A DNA stretch of 13,221 bases. Source: Trebouxia sp. TZW2008 (taxonomy: Eukaryota; Chlorophyta; Trebouxiophyceae; Trebouxiales; Trebouxiaceae). The notes beneath the pieces are model-generated. The model searched no databases. It worked only from the letters and a program-made list of their open reading frames with translations, and was not told the origin of the DNA. Positions 1 through 7,800 of this stretch are shown here, one piece after another. The first letter of the stretch is position 1, and every line of letters begins with the position of its first letter. The stretch covers positions 1 through 13,221 of the forward strand of contig BDIU01000628.1 of the NCBI GenBank assembly GCA_002118135.1. The letters run 5' to 3'. A program made the translations under genes and the position numbers.

Positions 1-443
1 GGCTTTCGCCCATTCGCCATTCGGCTGGGGCTCGTGACCTTTCTGCTCTCTCACTGGCCACTGCTAAACAGCAAGGAATTGCAACAACAAAATTGTCTGG
101 CTGTGAGCCTTAGCAATCACAGTGCTGCATCAGCATACATTGCAGGCGCAATTCTACCAGTTGATGCAGGTACTGGCAAAGATACAAGCCCTGCCAGTGG
201 GCAACAGCCCAGGTTCCTGGCCCATGCAAAGGAGCCAGCACAGGTTCTGATTGCGCATTTCCGGCAAAATGAGCTGGTGTTCATTATAGGCTGTGGCGGC
301 AACCCTTGGCAGGCTGGCGAGAGAAAGATTCGCATGCCATGTTTCATGAGCTGAGACCTGGCTACCCCCTGACACATGCATGCCAAGGCTCATGAGAGAC
401 TCTTTGTCACACCAAGTCTTGCAAATTTGCCGCATGCAAGAGC

Positions 444-481
444 TGAGTCACAATGATGACTTGAAGGTCATCACTGACTCA
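444..481. repeat. Inverted repeat with paired TGASTCA motifs
   Basis: Outer arms GAGTCA (445-450) and TGACTC (475-480) and inner arms GATGAC (455-460) and GTCATC (467-472) are complementary, with a 6-base loop. The outer arms lie inside TGAGTCA and TGACTCA heptamers, the consensus of AP-1/GCN4-type bZIP sites. The same heptamer core recurs in the minisatellite at 4419-4622. No function is shown. Confidence 0.5.
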
Positions 482-638
482 TCTGATAGGAGCCAAAAAG
501 AGGTCTCCGCACGCCTTCTGTTCGTGCTGTCTGTATATGCTCAGCGATCGTTCATCAAAGGGTAGTGATGGTTCTTGGAGAAGCAAAGTCGAGCTTGCAG
601 CGCTGAATGCTCAAACACACAGCGCTGGCAACAGCTAC

Positions 639-655
639 TGTACTACGGTAGTACA
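639..655. repeat. Perfect 8-bp-arm palindrome
   Basis: TGTACTAC (639-646), one G, then GTAGTACA (648-655): a perfect inverted repeat. It is extended imperfectly by AGCT on both sides (633-661). It could be a protein-binding palindrome, a remnant of a small inverted-repeat element, or chance. Confidence 0.5.
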
Positions 656-789
656 ACAGCTAATTGTGTTGTCGCCGTGCTGGACTGCAGAAGACAGGTG
701 CAGCACAAATACACAACCCACGCAGTACACATGCAGCACCATGTCTTGAGACATTCTGAAGCATCAAGGAACTGCCAAGCGTGCAGAAT

Positions 790-812
790 ATACATATATA
801 TATATATATTAT
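790..812. repeat. AT dinucleotide microsatellite
   Basis: A run of about eight TA/AT units. Simple-sequence repeat in intergenic DNA. Confidence 0.85.
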
Positions 813-1354
813 AACGCACGTCGGCTATGGACATTTGTCTACTAGCAGCGCCGATCAGGACATCAAGTTTTGCAAAGCAGCCTGTGAGCACACTCAGGAG
901 TCTGACGGCACAACGTGGCAAAGTGCTGTGAGCGCTAGTAACAGCTGGGTTCAGGCTAGCTAGTGTCGGTCCTGAGCACTGCATGGAGCTCATAATTGAG
1001 ACTAGGTAGCTTCTTCAAGGGTCAATGAGCTTCACTGGCTTTTCTTTCGGCACTGGCCATTGTTCACATTTGCCAACAACAGCGCAACAACCCTGCGTTG
1101 TCATCACTGTGCAATCGTGTCACCTGCAGAACTGCTTTACACTGTGCACCCAGAAAATTTTCTGCTTTAATTGAAGGGAGAGCAATGGGAGAAAATGGCT
1201 TCCAGTACATGTGGAGGTCCCTTGAGTAAAAGTCACCCACCACGTGGGCCTTGATGATGCCCATCCGCCTTACTCTTTGTGACATAAAGTTACGACCGAT
1301 CGGAGCTGCCTGCAGCGAGCGGGGCTACAGGAATAGATCAGGCTGCATACATAG

Positions 1355-1371
1355 GCGTATCGCGGATACGC
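1355..1371 (+). promoter_or_regulatory. Hairpin just upstream of the AIM24-family start codon
   Basis: GCGTATC (1355-1361), GCG loop, GATACGC (1365-1371): a perfect 7-bp stem ending 23 bases before the ATG at 1395. If transcribed it would sit in the 5' UTR close to the start codon and could affect ribosome scanning. The structure is visible; a regulatory role is inference. Confidence 0.35.
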
Positions 1372-1394
1372 TGACACGAAACTGAGCATTGGCA

Positions 1395-1946
1395 ATGCAG
1401 TGGCAACCGCCCGCACAGTCTGGCTCGATGTACAATGCACCCGGACAGCAACAGCAGCAGCAACAAGCTTATCCTAACCAATACGGACAGAACACGCAAA
1501 ACCAATGGCAGCCACCGCCTTATCAAATGCCTCCGTCGGATCTGACGCCTTCTCAGCCTGCTGCGCCCAACAAGGGAAGTGAAACTCGAACCATCACTGG
1601 CGAAGCCGAAGGGATCCGCTATGAGATCTGTTATCGGGACGTCAACACCATGGTCCGTTGCCAACTGCAAAGCAATGCCAGCATCAACATCACAGCCGGT
1701 GTCATGGCAGGCATGTCGGCCAATCTCAAATTGGAAGGCAAGGTGAAAGCCATGAAGCTATTCCTGCCAGGCAAGGCGTTTTCCAGTTGCGTGTCTGCGC
1801 CCAACGGCCCTGGCGAGCTCCTTTTGGCGCCTCCAATGATGGCAGATGTCATGCCGCTGCACATCAGCGGAGGCAACGAGTGGATTGTGGGCGAAAGCTG
1901 CTTCCTAGGAATGACACCTGGAGTTTCGAAGTCAACCAAGGATCAG
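1395..1946 (+). CDS. AIM24-family gene, exon 1
   Basis: 184 codons ending AAG GAT CAG before donor GTTAGT. It encodes the Q/P-rich N-terminus and the first half of the AIM24 domain. The (CAR)7 run at about 1446-1466 is a simple repeat likely to vary in length. Confidence 0.9.
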
Positions 1947-3273
1947 GTTAGTATGTTGTATGGCTTTGAGTGCAAGCTGTGACTGGCTATTGTGACAGCA
2001 TCAATGCACAACTCTTGCAGAGTGATACTTGATATTTATGGTGCTCCTCTGCGGTGTCATGTGTTCCAGCTTCTGACTAGACCGTTGCTTTATGCATGCA
2101 GAGTTTTGAGTGCAAGCTGTGACTGCCTGTTATGACAGTCTCATTGCAGCGGTCATGCACAGTTTCAAGTGCAAGCTGTGACTGCCTGTTGTGACAATGT
2201 CATTGCTCAGTATGAACCAAGTATTGCACACAAGCTGTGGCAGCCTGTTGTGGCATTGCCATTGCACGACAAACACACAGTACTGTTGAACGATAAACGC
2301 ACAGCCTTGAGTGCAAGCTTTGCCTGCTGTTGTGACTGTACCATTGCACAGGTCATGCAGAGCATCTAGTGCAAAATGTGACTGCCTGTCATGACAGCAT
2401 CAGTGCAGCAGTCATGCACAGTGTCAAGTACAAGCTGTGGATGCCTATTGTGACAGTGTCCTTGCTCAGTATGAAGCAAGTATCGCTCGCAAGCTGTGAC
2501 TGCTTGTTGTGGCATTGCCCAATGACCGCTTAGTACCAGTGCACAATGAACACACAGCATTGACTGCAAGCTGTGACTGCCTATTCACAATGAACACACA
2601 GCATTGACTGCAAGCTGTGACTACCTATTTTGAAAGTAGCAAGGCACAATGCATGCAGATCTAGAGTGATGTCTGCTAGTATGACTCTGCTTTTGCCATC
2701 GTGTGTCTGCTCTGCGGCATATGTTGCTGTTTTGCACTACAAGTCCTTAGCCGCACAACACAAAGCTGTGCCCTGTTGTCATTCAGGATCTTGGCAAGGC
2801 TGCGTTTTCTGGAGAAGGTCTGTTTTGTGACTAAGCTGTCAGGCTTTGTCATCTTTATCCTATGCTATGCAGGCGTGTGTTGCATCAGATTGGGATCATG
2901 CCATGCAACTGTATGCTGAGTTGTGTGTCTTCTGCTTTCGCAGGGTCTTGGCAAGGCCATGTTTTCTGGTGAGGGTCTGTTTGTGACTAAGCTATCAGGC
3001 AATGGTGTGGCCTTCATCACTTCCCTTGGTGCTATCCATGGTGTGCAGCTTCAGTCTGGCCAGGAATACATCATTGACAATGATCACTTGGTGGCCTGGA
3101 GTGCAAGCATGACCTACAAAGTTGAAAACATGGGCGGTTTCATGACTGCAATGGTGTCTTCTGAGGGCAAAGTATGTCGTTTTTCTGGTCCTGGGACTGT
3201 CTTTATGCAGACCCGTAACCCTAGTGCTCTTGCAGAATACATGCAGTCAATTGGAGTTGGCAAAGCCAACTAA
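1395..3273 (+). CDS. AIM24/DUF124-family protein, two exons
   Basis: Coding exons 1395-1946 and 2944-3273 join in phase 0 to give 293 aa. Residues 1-60 are low-complexity, rich in Q, P, Y and N, with a run of seven glutamines at 18-24. From about residue 62 to the end the protein reads as the AIM24 fold (Pfam AIM24, a beta-helical jelly-roll-like domain). Key stretches are GPGELLLAPP at 138-147, NEWIVGESCFLG at 161-172 and, after the junction, GLGKAMFSGEGLFV followed by FSGPGTVFMQTR near the C-terminus. Yeast Aim24 is a mitochondrial inner-membrane protein; bacterial and archaeal members are poorly characterised. There is no basic amphipathic presequence here, so a cytosolic location is at least as likely. 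The start is the first ATG in frame, preceded by TTG GCA. The donor is GTTAGT and the acceptor TTTCGCAG. Without splicing the frame would stop at 1980-1982. Family assignment is strong; function is unknown. Confidence 0.9.
1965..2640 (+). repeat. Tandem repeat array in the AIM24-gene intron
   Basis: About ten degenerate units share the core GCAAGCTGTGACTGCC followed by TGTTGTGACAG and CATTGC-like sequence. Cores start near 1973, 2110, 2170, 2231, 2312, 2371, 2430, 2490, 2568 and 2612. The first unit overlaps sequence just past the exon 1 donor. Two higher orders are visible. A block at ~2162-2300 recurs 259 bp later at ~2421-2560. A 44-bp unit at 2542-2585 is followed directly by a copy at 2586-2629 with one mismatch, so part of the array is young. 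No coding capacity is apparent. Confidence 0.8.
2787..2843 (+). pseudogene. Decayed copy of the 5' part of AIM24 exon 2, inside the intron
   Basis: Begins after an intact TTCAG acceptor-like site and aligns with the first ~56 bases of exon 2 (2944 onward). An extra T after GGT CTG TTT shifts the frame into an early TAA. Before that shift it would read DLGKAAFSGEGLF against GLGKAMFSGEGLF in the gene. Several differences are synonymous (GCC/GCT, GGT/GGA, GAG/GAA), and CTA/CTG is synonymous after the shift. The copy ends without a donor and is probably not spliced in. Confidence 0.75.
2944..3273 (+). CDS. AIM24-family gene, exon 2
   Basis: 109 codons plus TAA at 3271-3273, beginning GGT CTT GGC after the acceptor CGCAG. 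It supplies the second half of the AIM24 domain. A decayed copy of its first ~57 bases lies 157 bp upstream. Confidence 0.9.
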   Translation, partial: GLGKAMFSGEGLFVTKLSGNGVAFITSLGAIHGVQLQSGQEYIIDNDHLVAWSASMTYKVENMGGFMTAMVSSEGKVCRFSGPGTVFMQTRNPSALAEYMQSIGVGKAN

Positions 3274-3302
3274 ATGTGGTAGCTGTGATCAACTGTCGAT
3301 AG
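3254..3302 (+). repeat. Stop-codon region, first copy of a direct repeat
   Basis: 49 bases spanning the last codons and TAA of the AIM24 gene are repeated at 3377-3425 (offset 123 bp, about 80% identical by eye). The first copy carries a perfect hairpin, AGTTGGC, AAA, GCCAACT, directly before the stop codon's last bases. Confidence 0.75.
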
Positions 3303-3333
3303 AAAGGAAAAGAATGTTTATGCTTTTGGGCGC

Positions 3334-3338
3334 TGTAA
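3334..3338 (+). terminator. Possible TGTAA polyadenylation signal (+)
   Basis: TGTAA is the usual poly(A) signal in many green algae. This one is 61 bases after the AIM24 stop codon; another occurs at 3718-3722. Which is used cannot be decided from sequence. Confidence 0.3.
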
Positions 3339-3376
3339 TGGCAGCCCTTGTCTATACAGGCAGCCTGAGTAAACTT

Positions 3377-3425
3377 GAGTTGTCAAAGTCAACTAAGCTT
3401 GGTGGCTGTGATCAATTGTCAATAG
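3377..3425 (+). repeat. Stop-codon region, second copy in the 3' UTR
   Basis: Direct repeat of 3254-3302 lying in the presumed 3' UTR. It keeps a TAA corresponding to the real stop codon. The hairpin arms are degraded by substitutions. Confidence 0.75.
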
Positions 3426-3666
3426 TTGCAGTATACTGTGATGCGTTCAAGGCAGAGTTGAACATCAGGCAACCCGACATTTTGTAGCAGGCTTTGCTTT
3501 GCAGTACGCTCCAGTACGGCTGTGGATGTCTAGCTTTCTTGTTAGTAAAAGTAAGCTTGCGGTTTGACTGCATCACATGAGGTTCTATCTTTGATTTTGA
3601 CACAGCATGTTTGCAGTGTAGCTTGTCTCCTCCAGCGCACCATGCAGTAAAGCAAATTGTACCTGC

Positions 3667-3671
3667 TTACA
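3667..3671 (-). terminator. Possible TGTAA polyadenylation signal (-)
   Basis: The nearest TGTAA on the minus strand downstream of the transporter stop codon, about 970 bases away. If used, the transporter and AIM24 transcripts could overlap at their 3' ends. A different signal closer to 4641 is equally possible. Confidence 0.15.
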
Positions 3672-4418
3672 TGATAGCATTTTGGATTCTTGATCGACTT
3701 TACACAAGGCCAGTGACTGTAAAGTGACAACAGCACACAGCACCTCGCTTTCATGCAGGCGCAATTGTTTTGCATCTGCATGCTATCATACTGGCGAATA
3801 TTGATTCAGGTCATGTTGTGCCCACTTGCGCAATGTGCAAACGAAAGTTTGCTGAGCGCCCGCACTGCACAATCGATGCAGACAACCCAACAGGCCTTTG
3901 CACAGTGCAGTGACTGCAACAGGGTTCATTATACTGACACAGCTGGTAACAATTCACATCCTGACAATGGGTCATGAAATCAAGTCATCATCGATTCGCA
4001 AAATCCAACAGAAGAAAGCTGCTGTCTTGAGCTGCAGTGGCTTGCAACTTATGCAGTGATGCATGACACGATATCTACAGGCTGAAAAAGATGGCATGAA
4101 ATGGAAACCTAGATCTTGCTTTGCATCAAAACAATGAGGTGCTACAAGCTGAGTCGCATTTCAGAAATACAGCCCGCCTGAAAAATGTGAACATTGCCTG
4201 TCCTTTCATGGCAGCAGGCAAACTTTAGCACAAAATTTGATGCTGTCAGCATCTGAAAGCGTGAATGCCGAGGACTGCTTCCATCACAAATACAGTCTGA
4301 CTCGTTCTTGTGTACATTTTTTGCCTGCCTCCATAAAGCATAATGCTCTTGTCATACAGGCACAGAACTTCTCTGACATCTTCTTGCATGCTCTAGGCAA
4401 TCTGCCCAGTAGAACGAG

Positions 4419-4622
4419 TGTGCACATATCTAGGTGACTCAACCCTTGTGTACACATATCGATGGTTGAATCCAAATGTGCACATCTGGGTGACTCATTC
4501 TTAGTGTACACATCTTGGGGACTCTTCCCTGATGTGCACATCTGAGTGACTCAAGCGTACTGTGCATGTCTGGATGACTCATCACTGGTGTGCACATCTG
4601 GGTGACTCATCTCTACTGTGCA
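4419..4622. repeat. 28-bp minisatellite in the transporter 3' flank
   Basis: Seven to eight units of consensus TGTGCACATCTGGGTGACTC followed by ATCNCTNN. The TGCACAT-type core starts at 4421, 4451, 4479, 4507, 4535, 4563, 4591 and 4619, so the period is 28 bp after the first unit. Each unit combines a GTGCAC palindrome with a TGACTCA heptamer (intact in most units). The array ends about 20 bases from the transporter stop codon and so is probably in its 3' UTR. Confidence 0.9.
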
Positions 4623-4640
4623 CCCAACGGGTCGTTGGTT

Positions 4641-4821
4641 CTATTCCTGCTGTTCCTTGGCCATTTCGCCAATCGTTTTGCCTCCATTCTGTTCCAAGTC
4701 CTTGATTGCTTGCTGCATGCCTGGCTCATTTGGAGGCTTCTCTCCCTTCTCCATAGCTTCCTTTGCCTTGTTCTGAAGCATGAGCTTCTCTTGGAAGCCC
4801 AAGGGACCGGCGTTGGCAAAT
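4641..4821 (-). CDS. Transporter exon 14 and stop
   Basis: [20 protein letters not shown] opens a hydrophilic, charged 59-residue cytosolic tail that ends GEMAKEQQE before TAG (4643-4641). Acceptor TTTGCAG. In HUP-type proteins the WFWKK motif is also followed by a short charged tail. Confidence 0.88.
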
Positions 4822-7800
4822 CTGCAAACAACCAGAACCGAGTATACATGAATACAGTACCAGACAGCACAACACAACTCAGGAATATTGTGATGATATC
4901 AATGTACAACTCGAAGCTTTACTCTGAAGCAGCAGGTATTCTTGGAAGCCCCAGAGGCCAAATCTGGCAAATATATAGGTCACAACATTCAAGTATTTGA
5001 CAGATGAATGCATTGTCAGACAGCACAATAATGTATTGGCCATCCTATGATGACAGCAATGACAGCTGACAGCAATGTACAACATAGACAATTGTTCTGA
5101 AGCATCAGATTCTTTTGAAAGCTCAGGGGACCAGAAATGACAATCTGATCATTGCAGAGAGTAGCATTGGGAGTGTGACTGTGAATCTTGTTCTTTGTTG
5201 ACAAAATTCAATGCAAATTGTGCAACAGCCGGCTAGAAACTGGCCCTTTCCTGTGCATAGCAGCAGCAAGATGAATGCATGACACCACTTCTGCATGACG
5301 CATTGCCAGCAGGTACCAGGTTCTGGCAGCTGGCGCACTTTGCATTTCTCAATAGGAAACTTGTGCCGTGCACAGCTGGCAATGTGTGCGCATTGAGTTT
5401 CAGTCCTTCTTGTTGCAAAGCTTGACAAGTGGTCATGCTCCTGAATGTGTGGATGACTGGCAGGACAGGTGCAGGATGCTCACTGCTTCCAGAACCAGTG
5501 TTGCTTGAAGAGGACCAGGCATGGCTGGAACTTTTTGTCTGGAATATGTCTCTTGAAACATGTCACTGAAACTGTTGTGCACATGACAGACTGCACAATT
5601 GGCATTTTAGCGTGAACCTGTTCAGTGTTGCAACCTGTGTTTGTGTGCGAAATTGCTTTGCTTTGTTGATAAGCCCTCTGCATCAATTGTCATATCCTGC
5701 TGCATATTGTAACACATGACACTCAGGCGTCCTGTGTCAAATTTGTATGCAGATCATGTAAGAGACAGTATTGGTAAATTGAGACTAGACAACGCTTTTG
5801 CTGCAGGCTGAAATGCTGCAAAAACAAAAGGAATGCTCAGGAGTACAATCAGTGACTGAGCTCACCGTTTCCAGAACCAGTGGTGCTTGAAGAGGAACGG
5901 GCACTCCTCCAGGGGCACGTGCTTTGTCTCAACAAAGAAGAAGCCCACAAATGTTGTCATGACTACCACACAGATAGCGAAGAAGAGGAAGGTTGCCCAC
6001 TGCAAGCGACACAAGCCAAATTTGAGTTAGCTTAGACGCAAAGTCAGCAGACAGGCAAAGGTTCAATGAGACAGACAGACAAACAGACCTAGACAGACAG
6101 CCAGATTGATAGGCAGGCATTTCAAGAGACACATCAGGAGATAGACATGCAAAAAGTTATGTGAGCAGAAAGGCAGACAAAGAAGTATATGTACAGAGCG
6201 AGTGTGCATGCTGACCTGAAGAGCGCACAGCATACTCAAGAAGGTCTGAGCAATGACAAAACTGAACAGCAGGTTGCTGCAGGAGGCAACAGCCAGACCA
6301 GCTGATCGGCACTCCAGGGGCTGAATCTCAGAGGGGTACAACCACGCCAGTGGGCCATACGACCAGGCGTACGCCCTGCAAGCATACGGAGTGTCACTGC
6401 TGGGTTACTGCTGTATCCTAGCTCAGTTGCTTAGTTGTACAAACACCAGTTTGTGTTGTCGACACGTTGCTGATTGGCATTCTAGGGGTTGGATTCCAGA
6501 GGAGTACAACCACGTCAATCGGCTGTACGACCAGGGATATGTCCTGCAAACAGAAGCAGCAAAGCTCAGAAGACTCACGTGTCACACATGCAGTTAACGT
6601 CCAACGCAATGCATTACAGTGCATCACAAGCAGAGGCAGCAGTAGACTTGAGAAGACTCAGGTGTTGTCCCTACAGCTCATACTTAAGGCGGACCAAGCA
6701 GACTGCACCAAAAGCGACACAGCACAAGCAGAGGCAGCAGCATGCATAAAATAAGACAAAAAACAGAAGCAAGAGCAAAGTGCTGTCACACATAGCAGGA
6801 TCCCCCGTGAGTAGAAATGAGGAGTCAGAGGACTTACATGTCGTACACGCAGGTCAGACCCAGGACATACCAAGCCAGCCACACACCCTCTCGGGGTTGG
6901 TGACTGCCTAGTGTCTTCAGTGAAACAGCAATCGCCAGCAATGCCATGGCCATTTGGACACCGGCTTGTAGAAACAGTGCACGTCGACCAAACTTATCTG
7001 CTGTCCAGAAGGAGACGTAAGTAGACAGCTGCAAACAGCACAAGACACATGAGCAGGGCCTGACGAAATACACAGGGTGAGCAAGATTTTATCATGCAGG
7101 CTTGTATAAACAGCTCTTGCTGACCAAAAATAGTGTGCTGTTCAAAAGAATACGTATGTAGACAGCTGTATGGCACGTATGGCGCATGAACAGCTTTTGA
7201 CGAGCACAAAGGCTAAGGTCAAAAGGTGGCAGCTCATGACGCAATTGACACACTGAAGCATGATGTATACATCGCATATGCAGCTGTGGCTGAAGGCAAG
7301 CTTTCAACAGCTTGTGGACACTCTGAGGAATGCAAATGTGCATACGCGATGTCAAGGCATCGGCCAGCATGTCCTATACCATCAATCGGCATGCAGCATG
7401 ACTCATGCTGTGTTGGTCAGCAGTGCTCATGCTATGTCAGTCAGCAGTGCACATGGATTGAATGTAGACAAGGAGAAGGCTCACATGGTTGCATGCTCCC
7501 AAAGCAATGGCTGCCACCAGTGAAATGGTCTTGGTTGTCTGCACAGCACAAATGTATATCACACAGCAGCCACGAATTAGAAATGTCAGTAGCTTTGCAC
7601 AAAAGCAACGCCACTGTGCCATACAGTCAGGGCTTCATTGCAGATGAGCAGGTTGCCGTTGCCAATCTGAGAGACACAAGCACACTAGACATCACCCATG
7701 CGGTCATCAAAGATGATCATGATTGAACAGCTATGCAGACTCAGACGCACAACAGCACAGATGTCTGCAAGCCAAACCCTTGGTGCACATTGGTGAACAG

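Larger units (their letters stand above)
1..1394. other. Upstream region without a recognisable gene
   Basis: No reading frame here resembles a protein family I know, and I see no tRNA or rRNA. The stretch holds an AT dinucleotide run near 790-812, a hairpin with two TGASTCA motifs at 444-481, an 8-bp-arm palindrome at 639-655 and a 7-bp-stem hairpin at 1355-1371. The last ~100 bases should contain the 5' UTR and core promoter of the AIM24-family gene; I see no TATA box at a typical distance. A 73-codon minus-strand frame (1064-1285) begins with ATG and has a CAG|GTGACA donor-like site inside. It could be a first exon of a divergent gene, but nothing in its protein is recognisable. Confidence 0.5.
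3274..4418. other. Convergent 3' intergenic region
   Basis: Lies between the stop of the AIM24-family gene and the minisatellite behind the transporter. It holds the duplicated stop-codon segment at 3377-3425 and TGTAA motifs. I see no further coding exon or RNA gene; the reading frames present are short and resemble nothing known. Confidence 0.5.

Noticed and set aside
1..1100. Direct repeat between 1-90 and 1028-1100
   Set aside because: Shared CACTGGCCA and CAACAAC words only; no continuous alignment.
4419..4622. CRISPR-like array
   Set aside because: The 28-bp units are directly contiguous, with no spacers, in eukaryotic DNA.
7620..7667. [14 protein letters not shown] as exon 10
   Set aside because: AG-bounded, but too short for TM8 and with a poor match. 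The stretch at 7485-7538 matches length, phase and residues better.
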